Source: Acanthosepion lycidas (lineage: Eukaryota > Mollusca > Cephalopoda > Sepiida > Sepiidae). Taken from it: a stretch of DNA of 64,000 bases. Made by a program: the position numbers and the translations under genes. Shown here piece by piece: positions 1 through 9,800 of the stretch. The notes under the pieces are model-generated. The model did not search any database. It had not been told where the DNA came from and saw only the letters and a list, made by a program, of their open reading frames with translations. The stretch lies in NCBI GenBank assembly GCA_963932145.1, contig OZ010574.1:85347140-85411139 (forward strand), given 5' to 3'. Positions within the stretch are counted from its first letter, which is position 1. Each line of letters opens with the position of its first letter.

Positions 1-209
1 TTATACACAAACGTCATGTAAACCAAATTAGAAAATGGTATGAAAGTGTATTTGACAGGGATCCCATAGAAGATGACATTATAGACATCGTCTTTGACAC
101 TTTTGAGGTTCCAATACCGCAATCAGTGCCAGAGCTCAGAAGGCCCAAAAGAAAAAGGAAATTTACGAAACCTTTAGAAATTAACCCGAAAAGAAAAAGA
201 TATTGAACA
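1..209 (+). pseudogene. Fossil Ty3/Gypsy-like pol tail (integrase C-terminus), partial at window edge
   Basis: An open frame runs in from the left edge and ends at about 209. Its first residues, IHKRHVNQIRKWYE, resemble the 'rrHvdQlr' segment that closes the integrase of Ty3/Gypsy LTR retrotransposons. It is followed by a basic tail (RRPKRKRKF, NPKRKRY). The family assignment is inference from this short motif. Only the end is in view, so its state upstream cannot be judged. No terminal repeat is recognisable downstream. I treat it as a fossil. Confidence 0.4.
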
Positions 210-483
210 ATCTTTCATTTCATACCATGCCTACAGAAAAAGGAAAAGAATGAGTAAAAAAAAAAATCATTTCCTCAGTTATGAACTTTGAATTACCAGA
301 AAAGCACAATACACATTGGATTATTGGAAATTATTAATATTATAATTTACAATTAAACTTATCCAATTTTTCATTATTTAGGAATAATGAATAGTGACCT
401 TAATAAAAAGAGACTGTTTTTAACACGTAAAGTGTTTGTTGTAAAATGTACTATCTATCTATAAGTGTTTGTCGTAAAATGTA

Positions 484-518
<35 letters not shown>

Positions 519-828
519 AAATATTAACAGTTGGTTTTAGGTGAAGGATTGAATTTTATCGTGGGTGCTTTAAATTGAACGTAATTTTTGTATATAACTA
601 TTTCAAAGATTTTTTTCTGATTTTTTTTTGTTGAAAAGGGTTTATTTGGTTGAATAAAAAGTATTGTGTGGTAATTATAAAAAAAAAATAGGATCCATAC
701 GGAATCAGGCTGAAAAGGGGGTGGTGTTGTGTTGTCGTCCCTCTAAAGAGTCTATGTTTGACTCTCTCACCTACTATAAGATTAGTAGAAGAGAAGGCTT
801 TGGGGAGCAGTCGACCAGAATGTTCATT
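210..828. other. AT-rich spacer with short TATC tract
   Basis: No gene is seen. Two copies of a ~30 bp unit containing AGTGTTTGTTGTAAAATGTA lie at about 430-495, each running into TATC repeats, the second a longer tract ending near 517. The rest is AT-rich unique-looking sequence. Confidence 0.6.
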
Positions 829-1290
829 TCTGTCGACCTCTCTGCTTCGGCAGAGAGGAACTCGGACGAAGCTTTGTCGCAGGGCAAAGTTTCGTCCGGG
901 GAGGTAGACAGGCCCTGAACCCGTCTAGGCAGATTCAAAGGGAATATTTTTTGCCCAGCCTACGGGCTCGGAGAAACCCACGTTAAACTCGGCCTTGTGC
1001 CACATACATTCCTTGTGGGGGGACTGTTAAATATTGCAGTCGAATAGATTGTTCAACTCTCAAACTCTCTGCCTCGACAGAGAGGAACTTGGACGAAGCT
1101 TTGTCGCAGGGCAAAGATTCGTCCGGCGAGATAGACAGTCCCTGAACCCGTTTATACTTGTTCAAAGGTAATATTTTTGGTCGAGCCTACGGGCTCGGAG
1201 AAACCCACATTAAACTCGGTTTTGGGCCACATACATTCCTTGTGGGGGGGGTGTTAAATATTAACAGTCGAATAGATTGAACACTGGTTC
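829..1290 (-). repeat. R1 tandem repeat, two copies
   Basis: Two adjacent copies about 227 bp apart (compare CACATACATTCCTTGTGGGG at 1001 and 1228). The unit contains a 9 bp stem with a TTCG tetraloop (837-858) and a 14 bp stem at 863-876/885-898 with an 8-base loop. It also has the phrase CCTACGGGCTCGGAGAAACC and, on the minus strand, a TGTGCCACA-type motif shared with SINEs of this window. Related copies occur at 12312-12545 and 31830-32550 in the opposite orientation. No protein is encoded; open frames across it are incidental. Confidence 0.8.
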
Positions 1291-1414
1291 AACCGACGTA
1301 CACTCACTAGTCGTGTAATACTCTTCTGTTGTACTTACTGTTTAATATATGATATATATGTAATACTTGTTTTGTTATTTCTTTAACCATTTACTTGGTC
1401 ACAATATTTCTCTT

Positions 1415-1496
1415 CATATGTATCTATCTATTTATCCATGTCTAATTCTGTTAATATCTATCTATCTATCTATCTATCCATGTCTAATTCTGTTAA

Positions 1497-1557
<61 letters not shown>

Positions 1558-1608
1558 CATAATCTACAAATATCTGTTTTAATATCTATCTATGCCTTAT
1601 TTTATTCA

Positions 1609-1655
<47 letters not shown>

Positions 1656-1904
1656 GCGTTATTCTCTTCATATGTATCTATCTGTTTATGTTTTATTCTG
1701 TTAGTATCTGTCTACCTATTTATCTATCTATCTATATCTAATTCCGTTAATATCTATCTATGTCTTATTCTGTAAATATCTGGCTTATTCTGTTGATATC
1801 TATCTATGTCGTATTCGCTTCATATGTATCTATCTGTCTATGTCTTATTCTGTTAGTATATATATCAATATATAATTCTGTTAATATCTGTCTTATTCTG
1901 TTAA

Positions 1905-1951
<47 letters not shown>

Positions 1952-1969
1952 GATATCTCAGTCTGATCG

Positions 1970-2009
<40 letters not shown>

Positions 2010-2010
2010 A
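1415..2010 (+). repeat. Composite TATC microsatellite, ~600 bp
   Basis: Runs of TATC/TCTA alternate with an interspersed spacer such as TGTCTTATTCTGTTAATATC. This gives a higher-order array rather than a plain tetranucleotide tract. Frames through it give Ser-Ile-Tyr-Leu repeats that are not genes. Confidence 0.9.
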
Positions 2011-2665
2011 TTACTGTTTTTTCTGTTCTTTACTCATTTTCTATGTGCTTTGTTAAGTTCACCCTGAGTATGACTTTTAACAGTGATATGCATAAATCAA
2101 TATAAGCCGTTATCACAATTTGAAAGTTCCTTACTACAGAATAAAAAGAAACCCTTAAAGATTTAAAAAAGAAGCTGTTGTTAGCGACGCTCTCTTCTGG
2201 TCGCTGAATGGACTCCTTCGAAGCTCTTTGCACCAGGCATGCGACAGAGTAATACGGCATACACATTTCCCGGTTGATTTTGAAGTGGAATTTTTATCAA
2301 TCGCTATCCTAATAGATTCTACAAAGCAAAGATAAGATAGCTAGTCTTTTAGTTAATTAAGAAAGTCATGTGTTCCGTAGAAATAATCATTTAGTTGTCA
2401 GCGCTAAAATTTCGCTCAAACTATTTTTTCTTGCATGGTGCGTGCAAACACCACGAAACTGGATGATCATTTTATCGTTTCAACTGAATACCTCTTGAAG
2501 AAAAGTCGTATTTGTTTTTTATCATTCCGAAGAAACCTTTAGCAAACATCCGGGCGGAAAAGAAAGACGTTTCCTAGTTTTAGAGAATCTTAATTTTGGG
2601 CGTGTCACCTCTTTGCACTTGTTCACATGCGAAGGTGTTTCAGAAAATTGAATAACCATAAAACA
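2011..2665. other. No recognisable feature
   Basis: I see no gene, repeat unit or RNA in this stretch. The short open frame on the minus strand (2030-2266) has no recognisable motif. Confidence 0.5.
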
Positions 2666-3190
2666 TCAATGAAATCAAATTCATTGTTATTCTCAACAAA
2701 TTGTTAATGAAATATTCGCTCACAGAAAAAGATATTCTTCGAATTCAAAATATGTTTCAGCTTTAAATAACTCACAATGGGGTGATAATCCGTAACAAAT
2801 CAAATCAAATTCATTGTTATTCTCAACAAATGGTTAATGCAATATTCACCCGCAAAAAGTATTATTCTTAGAATTCAAAATATGTTTCAACTTCAAATAA
2901 CTCACAAGGGTTGATAAGCCGTAAAAATCAATCAAAACAAATTAATTGTTATTCTCAACAAATTGTTAATGCAATATTCACTCACCAAAAAGTATTATTC
3001 TTACAATCCAAATTATGCTGCGGCTTTCAATAACTCACAAAGGGGTGATAAGCCGTGAAAAATCAATGAAATCAAGTTCATTGTTATTCTCAACAAATTA
3101 TTAGTTAATATTCACTCACAGAAAAAAAAAAATTTAGAATCCATTCTATGTTTCAGATTTAAATAACCCACATAATCCGTAAACGAAAAA
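2666..3190 (+). repeat. Tandem repeat, ~132 bp unit, about four copies
   Basis: The segment TTGTTATTCTCAACAAAT recurs at about 2684, 2814, 2946 and 3081, giving a period of 130-135 bp. Each unit also carries AATAACTCACAA...GGTGATAAGCCGTA and ends near 'ATTCACTCAC'. The last copy decays into an A/C-rich stretch (3187-3265). A single related scrap (ataagCCGTAGAAAATGAAT) is seen near 29790. Confidence 0.85.
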
Positions 3191-3354
3191 AAAAAACACA
3201 AAAAAACAAAAACAAAAAAAAAAAACAAAAAAAAAACAAAAAAACAAAAAAAACAAAACAATCAATCATGTAACTCCTGTACCGTGATTTTTCCCGTAAA
3301 AATTAATGAAATAAAGTTTTCATTAACATTATTCGGATTGTTATCGTCATTTTC

Positions 3355-3480
3355 ATTGCTACATTCACAACGTTTCGGCCGTTGTACGCACTGGCCTTCT
3401 TCAGGTGATTGGATTTCGAACCGAACACTTTATTTCATCCGCCAGGGTAGATTGTTCTAGTTCCACGTGCCATACCTCCC
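3355..3480 (-). repeat. Family A repeat with hammerhead-like core
   Basis: Matches 45790-45990 on the same strand and 23900-24115 inverted. On the minus strand the core reads CTGAAGA, then a stem GGCC...GGCC, then GAAACGTTGT (3373-3404). All copies share ATTGTTCTAGTTCCACGTGCCAT nearby in diverged form, followed by 'gatgtc-cagttat'. CUGANGA-stem II-GAAA is the conserved core of hammerhead ribozymes, which are known from Penelope-like element terminal repeats. A cleavage triplet and stem I are not resolved by eye here. Confidence 0.55.
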
Positions 3481-3570
3481 CGGATGTCTCAGTTATTTCC
3501 CTTTAACTCAACTGTCCAGTTTTGGTTCAGCACTGCTGTGGCTTGGTATTGAACACAAAATTCTTATTAT

Positions 3571-3715
3571 CTCGTCCGTGGCAGCAAAATACATATTGGT
3601 AAGACGAGTTATCTCGTCCGTGGCAGTAAAATACATGTTGCCAAGACGAGTTATCTCATCCGCGGGAATAAAAAGTACAACTTTTTATTACGAGTTCTCT
3701 CATCCATGGCAGTAA
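3571..3715 (+). repeat. 42 bp tandem repeat, ~3.5 copies
   Basis: CTCGTCCGTGGCAG recurs at 3571 and 3613, then as CTCATCCGCGG at 3655 and CTCATCCATGG at 3699. Each is preceded by ACGAGTTAT. The period is 42-44 bp. Confidence 0.85.
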
Positions 3716-3721
3716 ACTGAT

Positions 3722-3830
3722 TATTTTTAATCATTTCACCCCAATCAAGGCAATAATGCCATTAAGACTATAGGGATTACTGAGAGTGAAAGAGAATGAG
3801 AAGACTTTATAGGGAACTGGAATCCGAATG
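3722..3830 (-). mobile_element. LINE-I 3' end fragment
   Basis: Contains AATCATTTCACCCCAATCAA, a run around 'GGCAATAATGCC' and 'AGAGAATGAGAAGA'. The same order is found at the 3' ends of the LINE-I copies at 8285, 18830, 61665 and 62595. The element is read on the minus strand, and only its 3' untranslated tail is left. Confidence 0.65.
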
Positions 3831-4640
3831 CTAAACAGGAAACGAGCGATAAATATCTACTCCTGTTCAATAAACCGGGGAGGGGTGTGAACCGGACGAT
3901 AGGTAAACCTATCTACTGTTATTGAAAATAAATAAATAAAAAAAATAAAAGGAAAAAGTAAGAGGAAAAATAATAAGAGAATAAAGAGTAAAAATTTCGG
4001 AGTTTAGGTGAAGACGTTAGAAGTGTAGCATTAGCGTGCGCTCAAGTCCATGTCTTCAAGTATTCAGTTAATTATGTAATCGTTGTTCCTTAATGAATTT
4101 TGACTGCTTATTTAGATTTTAAGATGCATTTAAGCTGTGTTGTCTTCTAAAACCTGCTGAGTTCTGTCGTCTGTGGCGCTTAACAGACGACGAGCGTTAA
4201 GGTAATTATGGAAGAGTGGCTTACCTAAGTGATTAGTCTCATATATAGTTTGTCTACCATAAGAACATGCCCGAGAAAGACGTTACTGTTAAGATGTCTT
4301 AGAATGAGACAGAGTGCAAGGAAAAATTCATGCCTTTTCCAAGGGCATTAGTGCAAAATAAACAAGAGTAGCATTAATCGAAATTTGAACGTATTTTTTT
4401 GATTCTGTTTTCCATGTCTGTGTCACTTACCTTGTATCTCCAGTTAATTCATACATCAAATGTAAAGGAGAAGTGGGATCGTGCCTTTCTTTGTGGCACC
4501 AGTATTAAGCAAGCACAAGAGAGATGGACGCATTTTGTAAGGCATTAGTGTTAGGTGAACATAAGCAGCATAATCTGTAATTCGAACTCAGTTGGTCTAT
4601 TCTGTGTCGGATATGGGTAAAAATTTGTTATATAGGAATA
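3831..4640. other. Mostly unrecognised; decayed SINE-K-like scraps
   Basis: Two stretches, about 4325-4400 and 4500-4610, carry on the minus strand a diverged SINE-K series: GGCATTAGTG, then AATTTGAAC or AATTCGAACTCAG, resembling the tRNA B-box side of better copies. The remainder shows no feature I can name. Confidence 0.35.
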
Positions 4641-5040
4641 AATAGGACGCTTGAGTTTGAACATAGAACCGCCATTGAGCAAACACAGTCGATCCTATTA
4701 TTGAATTAAGTGGATTACGTGACCATAGAGGAAACGCACATATAGGGAGTCGTGTGATGCCGAGATTGATCGCTATTTCTACTCTATCCTCTATTACTAT
4801 ACGGACCGCTATTCTCTATACTATTTCACGATACGGATTACTATTCGAGCGAGTATTATCGAGCAAGTACTATTAATGCGAGTGTTATTCGAAGGCGTCT
4901 GACACCAGTATTGTTCAACGGCGTACTATAGTTGTATCTGCGATTACAAAGTCTCTACTACAACGATCATTACGAAAGCGACAACGAGTATTCGTTGACA
5001 TCACAAAAGTGACAACGACTGTTCGTTGACATTAGATACC
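4641..5040 (+). repeat. Dispersed repeat D, copy 1
   Basis: Aligns along ~400 bp with 43263-43690. Shared blocks in order: GAGTTTGAAC, GAGCAAACACAG, TATTATTGAATTAA, TACTNTATCCTCTATTACTA, GAGCAAGTACTATTA, AAGGCGTCTGACACCAGTAT and 'ATTCGTTGACAT'. Both copies are in the same orientation, 38.6 kb apart. There is no coding potential. Length and paired occurrence would suit a solo terminal repeat or a non-autonomous element, but no terminal signature is clear. Confidence 0.7.
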
Positions 5041-5094
5041 CAACTGAGACGTGGACTGTGTTTGATGTATGATGTACCGTATACAAATCAATAT

Positions 5095-5840
5095 ATATTT
5101 CAATGCTGTTATGTGGCTGCGAATCTTGGGTCACATTATGTCGTCATTTGAAAACTCTTAACGATTTTAAGTGTCTTGCCTACAAAAAATCCCCAGTATT
5201 GGGATATGCTACAACAGGTTGAAATCCGAAACCGTTCACAATAAACGACTTTCAAAGCCATCCTTGTCGATCCGCAGTTACGTTGAATTGGCCAAGTCAT
5301 TCACATGATAACCGACGCTCGCGATGTGCTTCCTTCAGTAAATCGCAGTCTGGAGAAAGGACAGTCGGTGGTCAGCACAAGGTGATACAGCGGTCACATC
5401 AGGGTCATCTGGATGACCTGTTATATCTTCCCTTCTTCTTCTTCTTCTTCTTCTTCTTCTTCTTCTTCTTCCATATGCCGTATCCCTTCAGGACGTGGAC
5501 GCCCATGGTTCTCTACAGCTATATCTTCCCTAACCAATTATAAAAGATGGCTGGTGATCGGGCTAGTTAGACACGTGTCTTCAAGGACAGTGTTCAAGAC
5601 AGAAGTAAAGTTGGCCCAGCAGGTAGAAGAACGCCGTCGAATGTCACACGCAAAATCTATCCTCTGCTATCAACCAAGATCTTTTTCTGATACCCGTCGA
5701 GCAGAAAAGTACGCCACTCCCATGTCGGTCAAATCAGCTACACATGAGGGTAACCAGTCGACTTTGCCTGGACAGTTGGTCTCATCAACAACGACGCTTT
5801 GTGTGAGATTAGCATCTAATCTCACCCATATGCATACCTG
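5095..5840 (+). pseudogene. LINE-III reverse transcriptase C-terminus, decayed
   Basis: Plus-strand translation near 5100 gives MLLCGCESWVTLCRHLKTL, matching the 'LLYGCESWvtyrRHlktLe' segment downstream of the RT domain in many LINEs. Further on come LRxIGQVIHM (usual 'LRWvGHViRM'), GQSVVST (usual 'GkRpvGGQ'), LVRHVSS and a KLAQQVEERRRM stretch. Near 5790-5840, 'CVRLASNLTHMHT' resembles the closing zinc-finger-like end (usual form 'CGR.caSriGL.SH.RtH'). A (TTC)n tract at about 5428-5473 sits inside it. There are several frame changes and stops. It is a 5'-truncated dead copy related to 53005-53705. Confidence 0.6.
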
Positions 5841-6016
5841 AATTGGCAGCTAGGTCCCATCATTTTGCTACAATTGCTCCATTATAAGCATTAGTATAAA
5901 CGTGATATATTAACACCCCAATACAACGGTCGGAATGACAAGAATAGTTGAAAGAAGTGACTGGCCTATATGCTTTGTTCTCAAAGAGATTCTATATACT
6001 ACGATGTCATACAAGA

Positions 6017-6020
<4 letters not shown>

Positions 6021-6100
<80 letters not shown>
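6021..6100 (+). repeat. (CT)n-(TA)n microsatellite
   Basis: A pure (CT)n run passes directly into (TA)n. It lies just upstream of a family B copy, an association repeated at 42025 and 37905. Confidence 0.95.
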
Positions 6101-6102
<2 letters not shown>

Positions 6103-6114
6103 AAATATAACAGT

Positions 6115-6400
6115 GAATGAATGTCTGTTATGTCTGATCATGAGCCGTTCTAATGTTCGAATGTTTGCTTTAATTTCTGGTGAAAATAAAAAATAAAGAC
6201 AAAAATTGTCCAACATTTTGATATTTTTTATTATGTTGGTCCTAAGCTTTCGGCTCACATGAGCCATCCTCAGAGTGGTTATACAAACATGAAACAAAGA
6301 TATCCACCGTCAAAGATGATATTTCGTTATTTTGACATAGAAAATTGCTATGCGACGATAACGGTCGCGGAATAGCAGACGCAGATCGTTAAGTTCAAGA
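6115..6400 (-). repeat. Family B repeat with hammerhead-like core
   Basis: Shares with 37366-37855 the blocks GAGCCGTTCTAA or GGGCCGTTCTAA, GGTGAAAATAAA or GGAGAAAATAAA, GATATTTTTTATTATG, then the core, then AGAGTGGTTATA, TCAAAGATGA and TGCTATGCGACGATAAC. On the minus strand the core (6248-6273) reads CTGAGGA-T-GGCTCATGTGAGCC-GAAAGC, with a perfect 5 bp stem. It lies directly upstream of a plus-strand PLE GIY-YIG fragment. The orientation of the core is opposite to that fragment. Confidence 0.6.
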
Positions 6401-6404
6401 TGCG

Positions 6405-6778
6405 GTTCGATGACAATTGACCTCATAGTCTCTAATAAATCTACAACCACACAACTAAAACTTCTACAAAAAACCAATGTAGTGCATCAATTTTCATGCC
6501 ACTTCAAAGATTGTATATCTTATGCTAATAATAAACCGGCTACATATATTGGTTTTACTACAACCACGCCCCCCCGTAGACTTACCTGTTACCTTTCTGA
6601 TCTTATAGCCATGTACATAATATTAGACAGATATTAGTTGATAACACGATAATACTCACACATCCACACAGTAAAAAGAAGCTCCAGACATTGGAGGCCA
6701 TCAACATTAAAACGAAGCAACCCACACTCAACAAAATTACATTTCAAACTAGTCACAACACATTACATTGCATCTAGA
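6405..6778 (+). pseudogene. Penelope-like element GIY-YIG endonuclease fragment
   Basis: Translation from 6410 gives LLQKTNVVHQFSCHFKDC, then ATYIGFTTTTPPRRLTCYLSD. This matches the GIY-YIG endonuclease at the C-terminus of Penelope-like retroelements: 'VVYxFxC...C', the YIG triad and Arg in 'xRLTxH'. A second frame carries the rest of the domain, with LQTLEAINIKTKQPTLNK (usual 'LRILEALLIKxxKPTLNkQ'), and stops at 6778. The piece is broken and lacks its RT. It abuts a LINE-I 3' fragment with almost no spacer. Confidence 0.8.
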
Positions 6779-6784
6779 CATTGG

Positions 6785-6990
6785 TTCTGTTGTAATACTT
6801 CGGTCTATCGGACATAGAATCGGATCTTGTTTTCTTGTCAACTTCAATCTACCAAAATTCAAATGTAATGTCAATCGTCATCTTCTGTCTTGAATCTTGT
6901 TCTTTCTCCTCAATAAAGTTTTCTCCACTCTCAGTAATCCCTTGCGTTTTAGTGGCTTTATCTCCTTACTTAGGTTGAATTAAAAAATCA
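6785..6990 (+). mobile_element. LINE-I 3' fragment
   Basis: Encodes SCFLVNFNLPKFKCNVNRH, the extreme RT C-terminus ('..f.vkfNlqkFKsnvNrh'), followed by the LINE-I 3' tail CTTGCGTTTTAGTGGCTTTA and 'ATTAAAAAATCA'. It is 5'-truncated. Confidence 0.7.
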
Positions 6991-7820
6991 TAATTAAATT
7001 TGTTTACTGCTTACTGTCGATGACCAATCTGCCTTTTTTTGTCACGTTTAATTTAACAGGACGTTTTGTGGACAGCCGCAACGCAACGATTTTTGTAGCC
7101 TGACGAGTATTTCTAGTCATTCGATTGTGACTATCGGCAGTCATCAACAAAGAAAAGTATTTAACAATAAATCTATAACAATAAATATAACCTAAACGAG
7201 AAAATATTCCACAATCCGGTTGGCCGTGAAACTACCTGATAACCAAGTGCTTGCAAAAATCGGAATAAATACAAAACTTAATGAATTCCCGAGAATATCG
7301 CCAAGAGTTAGATTTCCTTAGCTTGCCCCGTTAGTCTTATGTCAGACTAGCAGCATGACCCGGCGTTGCCTATGCTTGATTCAAAAATCGTACGACTCAT
7401 ACAGCAATCGCTATCACTTGACTTGAAATATTTTTGCCCTTCCTTGCCTTTAAAGCAGTGCCCTTTGCCGTGCTGATGTTGCTACATGCCTTACTTCTTG
7501 CCTATCTCACACTGCGAATTTTTTCTAAGCTCTATACTAAACATTAAATATGTTACGAAAAAAGAACTAAACAAAATGAACACAAAACGATCAGCTTTAA
7601 AAAAGGACTCATAACTGGAAAAACTGAATGAAAAAAGAATGTTAACAACAAATACTTTTTCACACCCAACCCAACCCAGTTCTGCAGAATCAGAATCAAC
7701 GTTGGGTTTAAGCAAGCGAATGAGCCAATTGGAGTAAAGTGCCACGCAGATTTAAATTATTCCCACTCGTGACGAATGCAGCTATCGATTTTTTTTGCAT
7801 GCTAGCATGCTAGTTAATAT
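6991..7820. other. No recognisable feature
   Basis: No gene or repeat is recognised with confidence. Near 7360 there is a phrase ACCCGGCGTTGCC that looks like a dispersed-repeat consensus, but I cannot place it. At 7797-7810 a perfect 14 bp palindrome GCATGCTAGCATGC occurs. Confidence 0.4.
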
Positions 7821-7910
7821 TCGTGTCAGTCAGCTGTTGGCTCTCACACTGTCCAATAGAATCTTCCTGCCTGTTCGTGGCAGCCAGCTATAGGCTCTCA
7901 CTCTGACCAG
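7821..7910 (+). repeat. 54 bp imperfect direct duplication
   Basis: TCGTGTCAGTCAGCTGTTGG at 7821 recurs as TCGTGGCAGCCAGCTATAGG at 7875. Both are followed by CTCTCACNCTGNCCA. There are two copies. Confidence 0.75.
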
Positions 7911-8083
7911 TACAAAATGGCCGCAAACTACATGAAAACTATCGTAGACGCATGAAAAAATCGATTATTTCCACTATCGATGGGAGTTGGGAAATGCAAA
8001 GTCAGTGTTGGCCTTCCCACTAACTTGGAGCATGTGTATGTAAATTTTGTTGCAAATCCGTCGAAAATTGCGGCCGTGCATTC

Positions 8084-8150
<67 letters not shown>
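8084..8150 (+). repeat. (CA)n microsatellite
   Basis: An uninterrupted ACACAC run of about 65 bp. Confidence 0.97.
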
Positions 8151-8284
8151 CCTGCGTTTTATAGATAGAGATTAAATTCTGCCATGGGTAAACGTGTGAG
8201 CAAACGTGGGTATTTTTAAGGGAAATAGGAACTACAATACTTATAATCAGAAGGAGCTGACATTTTTTACTTGTGTTGCGGGGA

Positions 8285-8785
8285 TACTTTTTTAATCATT
8301 AGGCCCCAAGCCACTAAGACACAGAGAATTACTAAAAAGAATATGAGAAAAAGAAAATCATTATTAAGGAGTGAGAGCAATAAAAGAATTAAGACAGTCG
8401 ATAACGATTAACATTGCATTTAATTTTTTGAATATTAAACTTGACTGAAAAGCAAGAAGCCGGAAGAGACTTCCATAAGCAAGAAGTGCGAGAAAAGAAA
8501 CTGTTAGCATAGAACTTACGGTTACATCTAGGCCACTCAACTCTAAAATGATGAGACCTTACTGCCAATCTAGTACTACACTGAAATTCATGAAGTCTAG
8601 GTGCCATAGAGCAAAGTTCATCGGAACAATTATCATAAAAGTGACTATGGAAAAGACAAAGGGAAGCTACATTACGGCAGTGGAAAGTAACTGAAGCCGA
8701 GATGCTAGGTGAGGAGCAATAACATTGCAGATTCTTTTTTTCATCTTATCAGGGATCACTCAAGATATAGCAGGAGCACCAAATT
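8285..8785 (-). pseudogene. LINE-I RT C-terminus and 3' end
   Basis: On the minus strand, residues include RSHHFRVEWPRCNRKFYANS, FFSRTSCLWKSLPASCF and SVKFNIQKIKCNVNRYRLS. This is the typical C-terminal block of jockey/CR1-like LINE polymerases. Upstream on the same strand is a fragment ending in the phrase rendered on the plus strand as ATATAGCAGGAGCACCAAAT. The 3' tail lies at 8285-8370. It is truncated at the 5' side near 8785. Confidence 0.8.
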
Positions 8786-8789
8786 AAAA

Positions 8790-9480
8790 AAAAAGGTAAT
8801 AAGTGTGCCCTACGAAATAAGCATGGAGGAGAAATTGAATGAAATCATTTAATCGTGCCGGCACCTGTATTTGATACACATGATTTACCTAACAATTTTA
8901 GTCGTAGTGGTGGGAATTTTTACAAGGTTTCTTTCTGGTTGGCATTTATATGTAATCAAGAGGTAAATAAACTTTGAAGATACTGCTTTAATTTCTTTAA
9001 TCTTGCTGAAAAATTGGTTTTGCGATCTGACTAACATTTTTGCTCTGGCGAGTGTGTCTTGTTGGCGCAAGTATCCACCTGCGCATATATGGGACGTTTG
9101 CTAAGAGAAAGATTTCAATAGATTTTAATTTAAATAAAACGGATTAAAAGTAAGATTCATATGGAAATAGAGAATGGGTGCGTTGAAGATCGTAAATTGG
9201 CATTTTTTCCGATGAGAAAAAGAAACATTTTTTTCTAGTAGAAACAAAAGGAAAAACAATACGAAATTTACTCATTTACTTTCATATGGGTGTGCAACTT
9301 TTCTGTGTTTCTCTGTGCGTGTGTTTGTATGTGTATGCAAGTGCATTTTTATTGTTCGTTTGGGCATGTGTGTGCGTGCATTTTGTATATTCGTGTGTGT
9401 ATATATGTATATTTATTTGTGTTCTAATCTTTGTATTTGTTCACACAACCAAGAGAACAGGATATGGCACGGGGCCATGT
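8790..9480. other. No recognisable feature
   Basis: Low-complexity T/G-rich sequence at 9290-9460 yields Cys/Val/Phe-rich open frames that I do not regard as genes. Nothing else is identified. Confidence 0.5.
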
Positions 9481-9489
9481 TGAAAGTGG

Positions 9490-9605
9490 ATATCCAATGC
9501 AAACTAGGAGATAAAAAAAAACAAAAACAAAAAAAAACAAAACAAAAAAAAAAACTAACATTTGGGACGACTCAGGCTTTGAAATCGACCCACCCTTTTA
9601 AATGC
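9490..9605 (+). repeat. A-rich dispersed repeat, copy 1
   Basis: CTAGGAGAT, then an A/C-rich run, then TAACATTTGGGACGACTCAG and GCTTTGAAATCGACCCACCC. Nearly identical to 11044-11147 in the same orientation, about 1.55 kb apart. The flanks diverge at both ends. Confidence 0.85.
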
Positions 9606-9724
9606 AATGAGGAAGTTCAGCCTGGGATGTTGCACCCCAGAGCCGTGCATATTATTTTACCTAGAGTTCATGTTATCTATTAATGTCCATTGTAAAAGCC
9701 AGCATTAACTGATAAGATATAGAA

Positions 9725-9800
9725 CAGATAGGAAACGTTTATCAATCTAAAATGTTTCACTTTTATTAAGCTTCATCAGAGAATGAGATATGGAGAAAAA
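9725..9800 (-). repeat. Family C repeat with hammerhead-like core
   Basis: On the minus strand, CTGATGA-A-GCTTAATAAAAGT-GAAACATTTT (9755-9779), followed by TTGATAAACG. It is related to 52290-52372 and 50818-50945, where the equivalent core is followed by TTATCGGATATA. The CUGAUGA and GAAA elements are exact here, but stem II is weak. Confidence 0.45.

Noticed and set aside
829-1290. CRISPR-like array
   Set aside because: Units are ~227 bp and contiguous, without short repeats and unique spacers, and the DNA is eukaryotic.
1367-1966. Frames encoding Ser-Ile-Tyr-Leu repeats
   Set aside because: Translation of a TATC microsatellite.
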